Positions 48,791 through 61,181 of a DNA stretch of 64,000 bases are shown piece after piece. This DNA comes from Taenia hydatigena (lineage: Eukaryota > Platyhelminthes > Cestoda > Cyclophyllidea > Taeniidae), in contig JADWOT020000323.1 in the NCBI GenBank assembly GCA_036345935.2, positions 27,647 to 91,646 on the forward strand, read 5' to 3'. The notes under the pieces were generated by a model. The model searched no databases, was not told the DNA's origin, and saw only the letters and a program-made list of their open reading frames with translations. The stretch's first letter is position 1; every line of letters begins with the position of its first letter. The position numbers and the translations under genes were made by a program.

Positions 48791-48991
48791 TACTGCAGTT
48801 GTGTGCTCCATTTTCAGTTATCAAACCTGGTACCTAATGTAAATCGCATAACAAAGAAAATGATGGTTGACCTCCTCTAGTGCGCCATTCAAAAGGACTC
48901 AAACTCCTTTTATTAGGTTGGTTACTTCTTGGTTTACTCAATCAGGTAACTAGATTAGTAAAATCAGTCGATCACTTCAAGAAGAGATAGG

Positions 48992-49012
48992 TGAAAGAAA
49001 GAAAGAAAGAAA
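48992..49012 (+). repeat. GAAA tetranucleotide microsatellite
   Basis: Five consecutive GAAA units. Confidence 0.9.
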
Positions 49013-51298
49013 TGCAGAATGATGCACCACAGCACTGTGCAGAGCTATCTGATAGTGTTCCTGGAATTTGAAACGTGAAATGCCGCAAGGAATTGCATAA
49101 GGAAGCAGGACACTGAGTCTCATCTCTGAATAGTTTTGGGGTCAAAAGAGGGAGAAAAAGGTTGTTGCTTTATGTCCTTGGTTGAAGCTTTTACAGAATG
49201 AAAATTGCATCGGATTTTCAGTTTGGATTATTTCCGGTCACAGGAACGTTGAGCTATTTGAAGGTAAACATTAGTGCATTACCAATTTTCCATGTCAACC
49301 TAGATGCTTTTATTGTTGACTAAGCTTTAATTTTATAAGGTAACAAGAAAGCAAGTGCAAGCAATCACTGAATGAAATAAGACGCTACGGTGTAATTCCT
49401 ACCAATTCTGCACTAAAACGAACGAATACAGAGCAGCTCTGCATGCTTGTGTCACTTAAGCTCTCTTTGCCAAAATGTGCTCCTTCAATATGGGTTAGCC
49501 CTAAGTAAAAAATTGAATTGCCGTATGTAAAAGCTACAAAATATAGGTTCCATAAGCACAAATGCCTCCGCAGATACTTCAATCAGATTAACAGTAGTGT
49601 TTCTACCAGCATCGCTTACTTGGATGCTCACACTCCTGCTCCCGAACGTGGTGGCAATTCATGGATTCGCGATTGAATTTACCTGTCGCATGCAAAGACC
49701 ATCGCTTAAACAGACTTACTCTGTCGGTACGTCTTTTCCTCTTTGTCTGTTTATTCCTCACACGTGAAGTGGTGCAGAGTGGTTGGCGTGAATTCTACTA
49801 ATTAAGCTACAAAATAATTATGCATGAACATTGTTTGCGAGGCCGAGCCTAGCATATTTTCCCAGTGAACCCTGTTATGTAAAAACAATTTATTCATTTT
49901 CACTTTCTTTTATAAGATTAGAAATGCAGATATGGCTCCTTCTCCCTGCCATTTCATCTGCACTTTCAACCAACGTGACATGCTGATTCTCCATTTACCG
50001 CATTAAGAAACGTTTTGGCTTAAAGCGCATTTCATGCATCATAAGTTGACGTGAGAGGGGCATTAATGGGCCGAAAATAGGGTTCTCGCCTCTTAATCTC
50101 GAATCACTTATATGGACCTATTCCACATTGCTTCACCATAACCAGTGAAGCGCTGGCGCTGAAATCTCGGCTTCCATTTGGTTACGCTTTAATTTTGCTT
50201 AATAACCAGTTTCGCCCTCTCCTACGTGGGCGTCAGTCATTTCGAGTCCTCTGAGGAAAAACGGCTGTTGAACACTTTGAAATTTTGCAGGTTAGGGCAA
50301 AACATAATGAGTTATTGAATCGAGGCATTTACAAAACAAAAATTTTGCTAAATGTAGACAGTCTGATTATCCAGAATCTCCAGGCAGTGCAAACCACTCC
50401 ATTTTGACTTCAGCATTCCGGTTTGCAAGTCTCACCCAAGATGCTTAAAAAATTATACTGCACTGTGGTCCAACTTCGCAGCCATATACATAGGCAGAAG
50501 TGAAGGAAGACGATGGGCTAGACTGAAGTGCTGAATAGACAATTTGGTGACTGTCTGCTCTCTGCGAGGCAACTTGTTTATTGTGTTTTACGTCTTTCTC
50601 TAACATTTTAAGCTTCTCGTAGTGCTAATTAAATGACCGATGGGTTGCATTGTTCCAGCTAAACCTCATCAAATAAGGAAGGCTAATGTGTTGGCAGAAA
50701 TCATTTCTCATAGCAGGTCAGATCACAAATGCATTAAAATGTCTTAAAAAGGCATATTTTCTAAAATGTGGACACGAAGAGGATCTTAATGCAGTACCGA
50801 TTCGGTTGGTAGAAGAAAAATCACTGTTTTGCAAGTAAAACACTTCATTTTGCGAGATCGTAATGCATTTTAAGTCCTTTTTTATTCCTGAGCTCCACAA
50901 TGCAACCACATCTGGAACATCCTATTTTGCGACAGCTCAGGGGCAGAATAAAATGAAATCGCACTGACATCCAGCTCTTCATTGGCAAGATTTTAACATA
51001 AGAGGTTCCTCAGACAACTAACACACCTACGAGGTTCTGCTTCACGTCATTGTTGGTGCATTTTTGTCTCAATATTAACAGCAGCTTCGAGTTATGCTCC
51101 TACTTTTAGCGATTTCAAAGAAAGCTTTGCCTCTTGCCCTTCTCCATGATGGTGATTCTACACGGTCTCACTAATGACTGCAGTTTCGATGAGGCAGAAA
51201 CTTTTATGACTAGGATCGTCTCTAATGCCTTCGTGCAATTCATGCATATCGCTAGCAAGCTGCAGTGTGAATGAAGCTCTCCGTACAAATGACTATCT

Positions 51299-51319
51299 AC
51301 ACACACACACGCACACACA
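51299..51319 (+). repeat. AC dinucleotide microsatellite
   Basis: ACACACACACAC interrupted once by G, then continuing. Confidence 0.9.
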
Positions 51320-51803
51320 AATCGGGACTACGTCCAGCGCTAAGCGCAGACTGCTACTGTTGACGGCCGTCTTGATTGACAACGAGGTAACCGGATTAAC
51401 GTTCTGATTGCCTTCTGCCATTTCATCCAAATGTCATTTAAATTTTCGCCCAGTCACTGATTAGATGGGAAGAATTGCCGATCAGAAAGGTGCGTTAATC
51501 AGCATAAATGCGGGAAAATTGTGCGATTTTATGAAAAGTGTCTAGTAAGCACCTACATTCCTTTCATTAGCTATTTTGTATGCATTTCTGAAAATTCAGC
51601 AATTCCGAATTGTTTTGCCACAGCTCTCACTGGACTTAATAAAATGCCGTTATTCTTGTGTAACTTCAATTCCAAGCCCAGACACTATGATTGCTGATAG
51701 AAGAGATGTCACTCCAGTCTGCTAGAAACAAACAGCCGCCTCCGCGTTTACGAATGCTGCGCCCCACACGCATACGCACAACTATGATTTGGAGGGTTCC
51801 CAT

Positions 51804-51912
51804 CCAATCAGAAATTGGATGCATTTAACATGGCCTTACTACTGATTGGATGTTCACTTAACCAATCACAACGGCCGCTGTCTAGCCTGTCGCTCCCATA
51901 ATTTTAACCGGA
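51804..51912 (+). promoter_or_regulatory. TATA-less promoter with four CCAAT boxes
   Basis: CCAAT at 51804-51808 and 51862-51866 and inverted ATTGG at 51814-51818 and 51845-51849 lie within 63 bp. They form two inverted pairs (CCAAT..ATTGG and ATTGG..CCAAT). The start context CCGGAATGGCGG combines an ETS-like CCGGAA with the ATGGCGG core found at YY1-type housekeeping starts. NF-Y would be the expected CCAAT binder. Inferred from motif clustering directly upstream of a good start exon. Confidence 0.55.
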
Positions 51913-51918
51913 ATGGCG
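51913..51918 (+). CDS. Putative first coding exon (Met-Ala) of a split gene
   Basis: ATGGCG followed at once by a consensus donor GTGAGT (51919). Very short first coding exons that end right after a YY1-like start are common in housekeeping genes. The intron to the next exon would be 123 bp (51919-52041), phase 0. The evidence is purely signal-based and rests on the promoter upstream and the matching phase of the exon downstream. Confidence 0.5.
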
Positions 51919-52041
51919 GTGAGTGTTTTTGACGGTCCATGTATTACCGATTGTCGGGTGGAATTATTGCGTGAAATCAAACCCATTTAAGTACTAAACC
52001 TTAGTTGCTTTATTTTCAAGGCAAAGCTAGCGTGTTTTTAG

Positions 52042-52152
52042 GATGGTATTCGCCAAATTGACGATGTTGTCGCTTTCTACTATTCGTCTGCAGTCAAGAA
52101 GCCACTTCAAGACCTTTTAACCAACCTCCTTCAGCATGGTGTCAATATTGAG
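52042..52152 (+). CDS. Putative second exon, 37 codons, protein unknown
   Basis: Acceptor TGTTTTTAG precedes 52042 and donor GTAAGC follows 52152. The exon is exactly 111 bp, phase 0 at both ends, open in the frame set by ATGGCG. It encodes a start of DGIRQIDDVVAFYYSS followed by a helical stretch KKPLQDLLTNLLQHGVNIE. I do not recognise a family with certainty. DGIRQID recalls the anoctamin N-terminal domain, but no anoctamin membrane exons follow. The next strong plus-strand exon, also phase 0, is the F-box exon at 61182. Joined to it the gene would encode about 341 residues, close to FBXO4 length, with an intron of about 9 kb. That link is inference. Confidence 0.55.
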
Positions 52153-52489
52153 GTAAGCGAAAGGCTCAGGGCCCCCTTCATCTCTCCACTAGTCTCAATC
52201 GTAATTGTGAAATAATCAAATAATGCACAGATTCATAACTTAGATCATACTAGCATAGGTTAGACCGGATCTGACCCATTCGTACTCTACCCGATGCTAT
52301 GCCTTGATTACTATTAATTCCATATTTCTATCCTTCTTTCTGTTGATTTAGATTGCCCTGCACCACTTTGATTCACTTTAGTCGCCTACTTCTGTTCCTC
52401 CTTCACTTACCCTTTTAAGAGTGAAGGGAGGAGCGTTGCCTCTACTTCTTACCTTGTAACTTGTAAATTAGTCGAATCCCTATGTGCTT

Positions 52490-52850
52490 GTCCCACTGCT
52501 CAATCTTTTTGCCTCTGTAGAGAATTCCTCTACCTGACGCTCTAAAATAACGAGAACGAATGTGCGCTTTCGCTCTAGACAGCCTGCTCCGTTCCCACTA
52601 TGTATCTACGCTCGTCTGTTTGCCCTAGTTTGTGTATGCGTCATAGTCTACTTCTGTATTTGTCCTTTTGGAGAGTGGCCTTAATTGGTGTCGCATGAAA
52701 ATAAATGTGAAGGCACATCCATCTCATCCTCGCCTACTAACTTGTCCTTCTAGTCGATGGAGTCGCATGCGGAGAGGGCGCTGGCAGACGGTGAGGTGAG
52801 AGGCGTTCTCTTGCACTAGATTACAGCTAAGCGGCCAATCTTATTCATTG
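52490..52850 (+). repeat. LTR-like dispersed repeat, copy 2
   Basis: Counterpart of 45020-45410. It lies downstream of the putative second exon, so it would be an intronic insertion if the gene model is right. Confidence 0.6.
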
Positions 52851-54124
52851 TTTTTAGCCGGGCGGTCTCTTGATCATCCGTTTTTACTCCAACCATGCTC
52901 ACTATGTGTCAGTGTCCAAAGTGTCTGGACATTGTATAACAAAAGGAAAACTCTAGTAAACATTGAACGCAACTTGGTGTGAATGACGTTTTGGACCTTT
53001 GATTCCGCCAGGTGGACATTGGGATAGACTGCCATACGCGTATCTTCCCTTTGCTTAATGACGGGTGTTTCAGGCCTTGTGTTTCCGGAAGGAAGTTCGA
53101 AAATCGTCAACCACTGCGCATCTTGAATCCATGGTCTGAGTTGTTGTAGCACAGCAATAACGTTTAAGGGCTTTCCATGTTGCCTGCAAAAACCTTAAAA
53201 CTACGCACAGTAATCACGGCTGATGCCCTTTGAGCACCGCTTTGGGCTCAAATGACATTGCGTCCCTTCACGATTCTAATTTATCAGGAAACTTAGCGAT
53301 GCGAGTGACAATCTTCTGCTTCGAAACGTGGCCTTGATCTTACTCTAGCCACTTTTACCTGCCTTTAATGGGTTTTCTTTTGTAGATGCTTTGGTTATGT
53401 CGCTATAATTTTGTAAATAAGCAGACATTATCCTGCTTCTGAGGATAGATTGTGCGTGGGGAACCGTTATACACAAGCTGTCAACGTGAAAGCTACCGAA
53501 ACATTAAGGTGGGATGTTTGAAGACATGTCTTGCTTTCATTCGCCCACGTTTTGTCATAAAATGACCAAGTAACTGAGAGTTATTTGTCTTCGGTCAGCA
53601 GTTTTTGTTATGATAATCTGCCTCCTGCTAGTGTGCTAAAGTTAATAATGTTTTTATGCTCTGATTGCATAGATCTTGGATATTTAGTTGTGCACGTGGT
53701 GTTTGAGTTAATTACGAGGCTTTCGAATTGCCCTAAACATCTTATTCTGTTATTTGTCGGTAGTTTCGAACAAAGATACTGCCTCCTTAGACGACATCCA
53801 CCCTTATGCCACAAACAATTGCCCTAGCGGTGCCTGGATCACCGCGCTTCGTCTCTTGTGATTTATTTGACTTACTTCTCCTTGAAACCCAGCTAGCTCT
53901 TCTACAAAAATTACATTTAATTTGATTGACAAATGTAGATTTCCATGTTTCCAGCCTGATTTGTTTCAGTTTACTTTGTCTTGAGCTGCTTTGCTTTCCA
54001 ATTTCGATTGTAACACCTGTACCTTGTCATTGCAAAACTGCTTGGCCATCATTGCTCAAGTACTAGTAACCTTCAACTTGCGATTCGACGCGGGCCTTCT
54101 TATTGCATGAAGCAATACAAGGCG
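52851..54124. other. Stretch without a recognised gene
   Basis: A 92-codon minus-strand frame (52874-53152) and an 80-codon plus-strand frame (53585-53827) have no motif. Possibly intronic. Confidence 0.35.
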
Positions 54125-54130
54125 TTTATT
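54125..54130 (-). terminator. Polyadenylation signal AATAAA
   Basis: Minus-strand AATAAA ten bases after the stop codon at 54141-54143 of the candidate terminal exon. A single hexamer can be chance; its value lies in its position. Confidence 0.35.
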
Positions 54131-54140
54131 CTTCACCTGC

Positions 54141-54388
54141 TTAGAAAGGGCATAGCAGCAAAAGACATGAAAGGAACATACCAAGTGCTGAAGGGGTGGG
54201 CGCATTCAGCACAATGAATATGAGAATGGCACAACTGGTAAGAATAGTAATAATGGTGATGCATGGGATGAGACTGTGACTTTGGCGCTTCGTCACTATC
54301 AGCAGAGTGCCAACCAAAATTAAGACCATCGATGGAATGACGGCCTCGTCCGCATTCTTGGTCGCAGCATTCAACATTATTGAACCCT
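54141..54388 (-). CDS. Candidate terminal exon or small membrane-protein gene
   Basis: On the minus strand a pyrimidine-rich tract with AG (CTTTTCTTTCCTTGGTAG) ends at 54389. An open frame follows to TAA at 54141 and a polyadenylation signal comes ten bases later. An ATG at 54377 would give 78 residues. The protein has about three hydrophobic runs: VIPSMVLILVGTLLIV, then TKRQSHS, then IITILTSCAILIFIVL, then NAPTPSALG and MFLSCLLLLCPF. No family recognised. A second frame over the same DNA (54133-54435) is also open but His/Tyr-rich and less protein-like. T-rich DNA readily gives hydrophobic frames, so doubt remains. Confidence 0.3.
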
Positions 54389-57300
54389 CTACCAAGGAAA
54401 GAAAAGAGGGCGCCTAAGCATGCATTTTCGTGCAAATGACCCGTGTTTCCTCGTCTTGGACTTTAATTAAAAAAACATTTAGCAAAACCGAGTAAAGCAA
54501 TCGCAACAATTATATTGGACTTTTGTGCCCCACTTCTAAAGATACTCGAGTTGTCTATGAACACAGACCCACGCATTCTAACCATGCATAAAGTCTCGTA
54601 GCAGATCTCGTTTTCACAAAATAAAGTGGTCTCACATACCGTGGTTTGAGGTAAACCAAGAAAATCCAAGGTACATCTGGCAAGTAAAATTGTAAATATG
54701 GCATTTCGTCATCTCTATACATCATTGCGCATTTTGGTTTGAACTAGAGCACAGAGACTGTGTCATTCTACTAAAACCGATAGTTTCTAATCATAGCCTT
54801 CAAGTATCCCCCTAATCACATAGACGTTTCATAACTAGCACCGTTGGCTTATAGGTGCTGTCCTTCGCCGCCGATTACATTGTGATGCCTGACGTCGAAG
54901 GTTGACCAAGGAGAGCGCTGGGGAGAGCAGTGACTTGTTTCATGACCTCAACCGTGCCATAACCTTGTTTATGAGTGCATTATCAATTCAATCAACTCTT
55001 CAGATAGCCTGGCGTCCCGTTGGAGATTTCAGTCTTATGCTATATGATTCCATGGGGGAACAAACTACTACACAGTTTTGCATCTGAATTGATGCGGAAC
55101 AATGTTCAGCGCATCGTTATTACATCATTGGCTTATATAATTAGCCAAACCACCCCTAGGCCTTCACAATCAAGGCATTCGATCTCTAAAATGCACTTAG
55201 GTCCTGTCCAGCAGTCTAGCGTCCTACCGATATGACCTTGAATTGATTCCTGTGGTGTACTATCGGGTAATTAGGCCTGAATTTCTACTTAGGAGCCTAT
55301 TACTAGTAATCATGTCCTTCCAAAATGTCATTAATCTCTGTCAGGGGGTAGATCATCGCACTACTTAACCTCTATAATGAAATAAAACTCTTCTTGATGA
55401 TTTTCGTCCGTGTCCACTTACACCACTTTGTCTTAATTGGGTTGGCTGTCTCCTGAGCCACAGCAGCCCTCCAATTTTCTTCTCTTAGCCAAAAATGCAT
55501 ATCTTGCCCATGTAGCATGTCTCACTTGCAAATCTGTTGTAGTTCACTGCCTTTGCTCGACAGTCGTATTCAAAACAATATTTTTAATGTCCATCCAAAG
55601 AGGAAACGTGCAGTCACGCAAATTGGAAAACGTGGCCAATACGTTACTAGGTTGTGCTCATTTTGCAAACAATTTTAAAAGTAGACAGTTATTATTAGCT
55701 GCAAAACTGCGTCAAACTAAGTGGGTTTATGTTACAAATTAAAGCGATCACTACACTGCTTAAATGTTACCCAATTCGTGGTGAGGCCTTAGCCACTAGC
55801 AGCAGCAAAGTTGTCACTGCACAACAATGACTAAACCACACCTAGTGGATCCAATGGAGTTATTTTCGACATTGTCCATGTCTCTTCTACCTTCAGACTT
55901 TGCTATTAAGTCTATGCACGCTGCAGACGCCTAAAAGACCTAAAATAATTACGTCAAGCTAACTTTAGTAACATACCCGGAGCCTGTGTAAAGTACACCA
56001 CTTTTGTGCCATAATGAAATCGCAAATCCAAGATTTAAAATAAAGTGCTTTTGTTTGTGCTAGTTAAATTCTAAGTATTTATTTGAAATAGCATGAGCAG
56101 TAAAGCAATTTTCGGGGTGCTGATGTCAACTGAGGTTCCAAATGAAATCTCTCAAATCTCATTCAAATTCCCCCTGCGATGTTTAGTGTGAATCATATCC
56201 TGTTTGACGCATCACATCCTCCATCTCAATGACACAGTCACTAGAGACGGGTCCTTTAAGAAGTCGTGTTGCCAAGCAAAGCTCGTAAAGAAATCCATTT
56301 CCTTTTCCCCCTTCTATTTCACATCTTCCATAATTGTTGTGCCTAGCGTTTTTTCAAAAGACTTGTTCGTCACAGCGCCTAGAACTTTGGTACTAATTAC
56401 AGGATGAGACTTCAAAATTATTGATGAAATGGATTGGGTCATATAAAACTCGTGCATGCTGTACTTAAGCTTGAGTTATACTGCAAGCAGTGTCAGCGTT
56501 TGTCAGTGAAGTGAGAATATTAACAGCTAGGTGGGAGAGTTTGCGATTCTTTAACCCGCATAAAATTTAGTCTGTTAATGTACTTAAAGGTATGAATGGT
56601 AGGTAAGACCATGTTGAATAAGCAAATGGAATACTTGATAGTTGGATGATTAAAACCAAACATAGGATTCGGACTAATTGATTCTGCAGTTAAGCAGCGG
56701 CAGAACGCGCATAGCATAGTAAGGAGAAGACTAGAATGTGTGCATCTAGAATGGCTAGTGCATATTATGGTTGATTTTAGGCCAAAATAAGGGAAAAGAG
56801 AAGAAAAAAATTGAGCAGGAAATAGTAAATGCAGCAAAGAAAACGATGCGCACCCAAGTATATTATAATCAATTCAATCATGACAAAGACGGTTAAAGAC
56901 CGCATGACCCTTACCTCTTCAGGTTACCGCAAAAGACTGCTTTTAATTTGGTCTTTAAGAAAGGATCATATTCACCATTTTAGGCTTTCTTTATCTTGCT
57001 CTAAAAGGTCTTTTTGACGTTTATCAGACTCTGCCCTCTGTATACAATCGGAAGGATTGTCTTCAGTTTACTTCAAGCTCGCCACGCGAATTGACATTCT
57101 AGGGGTGTGATGACTCTTCATTTATCCCTACCCTAAAATCCGTGTGCTACAGCCTAAATCAGTATTTTCTAGCTAATCTTAACGGTAAATCAAGGGCGGT
57201 GTTAATTTCTGTTTCACGGCTGTTACAACACCTGTGATTGCTATTTTTGACACGTTCACCTACATTCAGTAACAGTGACTGGGGGACCACTTAGGCGTGA

Positions 57301-59606
57301 TCACCACGTCATCATCAACATTCATTTATCTTTGACAGCCATCACCTGAACAGAACAAGAGGATGATAATCTGCTAAAAATGAATTCGCCTTTCCTTGCT
57401 TGCTAAGAAAAATCGTCATTTGTAATGCTCCTGAAGCAAAAAATTAGTGATAAGCCAACGAGTGTAGGGAAGCGATTTTATTCGTTGCTGTATATCTTCC
57501 TTTCCCAATCTTCTCCTCCATAGAGACTGTCTTAAAATTATACGGATTGACCTCACAATCTCAGAGTCATTTCAATAGCGACTTCAAAAATGGGCAGTTT
57601 TGCACTCTGATTATTGGAACCTGGCAACGCCAACACGGAGCCATATCTCAAGGCATTATGCAGCGTAATTGCATAGATTGATCTAAAATCTGCAGCTACT
57701 TACTCGTCACAACAAACTCCTCGCATAATAAGGTACATTGGACATCCTAGAGCCTGGCTGAAGTCAAAGTCCTTGTGTAGCCTCATTAGCATGGGACTTC
57801 GAATCATCCATGCACGGAAAGGGGTCCTTTTGCGGTGGTTTGGAATGCAATACTGTGTGGCAGAGATGTCTCACCACAAGTCACTGTCCACTTTTGATAT
57901 CCTTTTCATAATTAGTAAATGCGCTTTGGCACACAGATTGATGGTCCCAGAATAGGTTCAGGGACAGAGCAAGCATTGTCCATGCTATACAAACCCCTTT
58001 ATTTAATATTGCGAGTGATAAAAGGGATTCAGACTTGATGTGGCCTCCTAAGGATGGAGTAGAGCCTTTGACCTGTGATTTAGTTAATGGATCATTTAAA
58101 GGACTGGCGGTAATGTGAGTCATGCAGGCTGCTCGAAATTGGATGCAATTTTTACCACGAATTGGTCAGCATAGCAGCTTCAATTCATAAAGTAAGCGCA
58201 TGCGAAGAGCTGTATGCTCCCACTTATCTTCGGCTTTCTGGATCATGATAGATTTGGGGACCAATGGGTGTTCTTGATGCAGTGAATCGTAGACTAATTC
58301 CATTTTTCGTCGTCTAGAGTGTCGCGTCTTCTTAAAACTTGATGCGCCTTGTAAGTGATTCAATGTTGCTACTCTTCGTCTCAAGCATCTACGCTAGATG
58401 TAAGAGACTTATCTCACACCCTCATTTGACCCGAGCTTGTTATTTGAGGATTAGTTTTCAAAACAAAACGATCCTCATTTGAGTTTCTCCTTGATCGTTA
58501 AATTCCTAGTCTATTTTGAATGAAATTATTTAGCTTAGCATAATGTCAGCCTACTAGACGAGAGTAATGCTATTTAAGACGGATATCTTTTGATTCGGCA
58601 TCAGCAGAATTCAGGCTATTTTAAGTCCGTAACAAACCCTTTACTCATCTGAATTCTAACTTTGGTTTTTGGCTTAAATTTTTTATTCCCAACTAAATTT
58701 CCTCCATTTAGGATAAAGAACGAGGGTAGTTGGAACATCCCACGGGACATAATTACTGCAAGCGCACGCCGATCCTTGCAGTGAAGTATTAGCAGAAAGG
58801 ATTTAACTGCAATGTAATACTTCGGCCTACAAATCTATCGTTACAAAGATATCCATGTAGTTCGTCGAAACTGGCTCTAAGTATTTAATTAGATCGACGC
58901 TTTTGGTAAATCGATCCCTTTGCCTATCTAAGCATTTGGAGGGCAAAATCGAAACCTCATATTGTAGCTATGACAACGCTCTGTCCCAAATGCGACTTAA
59001 TTAACGTGATATTTCGTCAGGCGCTTAACAACTATCTTGTTGCAAAATAAGGTGATGCTAGTGAAACTCGATGCTGTAGAAGAGAGCAGTAGCCGCAAAA
59101 ATATAACTTTAGTTGCCCTTGCACTGGTGTGTTGAACAGGGATGTGCGTCGACAATAAATCATCTTAGCAATGCAATAATTTTAAAACATCTACCTGCTT
59201 CACGGCCTCAACATGCACTTTTTATCAGGTACATGAATATAAACCTTAAGATCTCGTTATTACTTAGTTGAAAACACATGAAAGATTGATAGCTAATCAC
59301 TTGTCAGGTGCCAAATTTTTATGTAACCAATACCAATGTAGAGACCAATAAGCTTTGTTAAGAGGACTGTTCGCTCAATCTAATTGGCTCTTAGAGGTTT
59401 GAACTGAATAGGACGGTGCATCACATAAGGCAAAACTCAACACACTTAAGCCAATGCGGAGACTTTGGTCTCTCTAAGGCCGTAATACTTAAATAGAATG
59501 TGTGTATTTTTGCAAAAAAAGAGATTTCATCTGTTAGTTTGGCCTAGTAGTTAGCCAGCTCATTGAAGGCAATATGCCTATCTAATTTTGCTCAGCCTAA
59601 AACTAA
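54389..59606. other. Long stretch without a recognised gene
   Basis: No family recognised. The most protein-like frame is on the minus strand, 58166-58384 (..SRRRKMELVYDSLHQEHPL.. ending ..LRMRLLYELKLLC), but it lacks clear splice partners. Confidence 0.35.
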
Positions 59607-60300
59607 ATCCAAATAAGCGATGCAGGTCGAATAGCACAATGGTTGTCTCTGGACAGACTTCGATGCCCTATCTGAGGATCAATGCCGCAATGGTGGATGC
59701 TAGGGTACGGTTAAACGGCATTTTGTGAGACGAATGACGGAGGCCAGACCCATGTCAGATGACATAAATGTGGAGACATGGACACATTTCAGGGCGACTT
59801 TGGGAGTCAAATGATGCGATGCCGATTTCCAAGGCAGAGTTCAAGGTCATTAGTAAAGGCTGATTCCAAAATAGTAAACTAAAGGACTCAGATCAAGGTC
59901 ATTTCGTGGTTAAAGACGCAAAAATAGATTCTGGACAGGGCTCATGCTCCTTTTTTACAGTGACTAGCTTAGTAGCGAATATTTGGATATGAATTAATGT
60001 GATTTTAAAAGTCAAATGACGTTTTACTAGAGCCCTAAAATGATTCCGTAACAGTAGGGGTAAAAAAATACGTCGCAATAGACTCCTGCATAAAGTTCAG
60101 GGCTATTGTGGCAGTCAACTGAGATATAAATGAACGCTCGGACAGAGCTGAAAGCCATTTAAGGGTAAATTGGTGCATTACTAGACCCTTAGACAGAATT
60201 CTAAATAAATTTAAGGGTCAAGTGGCGTAACAGTGCACCGCTAAGTAGGGTTTATGGTAGTTTTTGTGGTCACGAAAACAAACAATTGCTGCACAGTCCG
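59607..60300 (+). repeat. Degenerate minisatellite, 52-bp period
   Basis: At least 13 diverged head-to-tail units. From 59788 the unit starts fall at 59788, 59840, 59892, 59941, 59992, 60044, 60096, 60148, 60199 and 60251, steps of 52, 52, 49, 51, 52, 52, 52, 51 and 52 bp. Earlier units start at about 59607, 59659 and 59711, with one disturbed repeat before 59788. Each unit opens near TTCAAGGTCATTT, has GTCAAATGACG in the middle and closes near CTCTGGACAGAG. Units have drifted far from each other, so the array is old. It lies 0.9 kb upstream of the F-box exon, probably in its intron. Confidence 0.85.
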
Positions 60301-61181
60301 TCCCTTTTTATTTTCTTAATCAACATTTAATGTCACCCATAACAACGTAGTCAACGACGAAAGAGAGCACATGCGAGGCATTTGTGCCAATCTTCAAGTT
60401 TTCATGCGATCGAAGAGATACTTGAAGTAAGAGTCACCTACCCTCCGCGGCAATACTAACCTGGCTAGAGTCCCTTCCAGCATAGAGAATGGATTCACAG
60501 GCCGAAAATTTTGCGAAACTTTAGGCGCAGTCATAGCTAGATGCAAGACTGAAATACTCCATTAATACGGGATTTGGTTAAGTTGTGCACTCTATCGAAG
60601 ATCATTAATGACCAAGAAAACCAGCCTTTACATTTGTCAACAGTCTATCAGTTCAAATCACAGTTAAGATAAGTACCTTCCCGTACACCACATTTTGCTG
60701 TCGATCACTTATCTGGATACGCCAAATTATAAGCTAATTAAGCTTTTTTGCTCAAACTGCCCCAAATCTTTAATATATAAGAAGATTTGAGGAAGTCTAA
60801 CTGTATTTCACATGATGAGAAGGAGCGGTTTTACATCCGCAGATTAATGTAATCATCGTTAGAACTGCACTTGAATGGCACTCTTAAGGTTGATTATCTC
60901 TCGCTTTCCAATGGTAAAGACGAGTTAAGGTCTATCTCGCAATTCTCCTTTACTCACGCTGCAAAAGCTTCAAAGCGTTCGTCAGAAATCACGACATGGA
61001 GCTGGAAGTGAGTTGAGTCTACCAGGCTATCTGAAAATACTGTTCCCTCGGTTTAACTGCAAACTACGGCCTAGGTGTCCTCTACTTTTGCATATCACCA
61101 AGCATTATGCATTTGATAATTTGTTCCCATTCTGCCTAGAATGTTCCTAGTTGTCAGTTAATTACCGATTGCGTCTTTCAG
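60301..61181. other. Flank directly upstream of the F-box exon
   Basis: Holds the candidate four-codon exon at 60996-61007 and the acceptor GCGTCTTTCAG at 61171-61181. The frame upstream of the acceptor stays open only to a stop at 61137. Nothing else recognised. Confidence 0.4.
60996..61007 (+). CDS. Alternative short first exon for the F-box gene
   Basis: ATGGAGCTGGAA followed by a consensus donor GTGAGT at 61008, phase 0, compatible with the acceptor at 61181 through a 174-bp intron. It competes with the 51913/52042 exons as the source of the N-terminus. No promoter motif is visible near it, which makes it less likely than the distal start, or an alternative transcript. Confidence 0.3.

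Larger units (their letters stand above)
48791..51803. other. Stretch without a recognised gene
   Basis: No gene recognised. It holds two simple repeats, GAAA at 48992-49012 and AC at 51299-51319. Confidence 0.4.

Noticed and set aside
52042..52152. Anoctamin N-terminal exon, because of DGIRQID
   Set aside because: Only the short motif fits. A start exon lies directly upstream, and none of the membrane-spanning exons expected of an anoctamin follow in the window.
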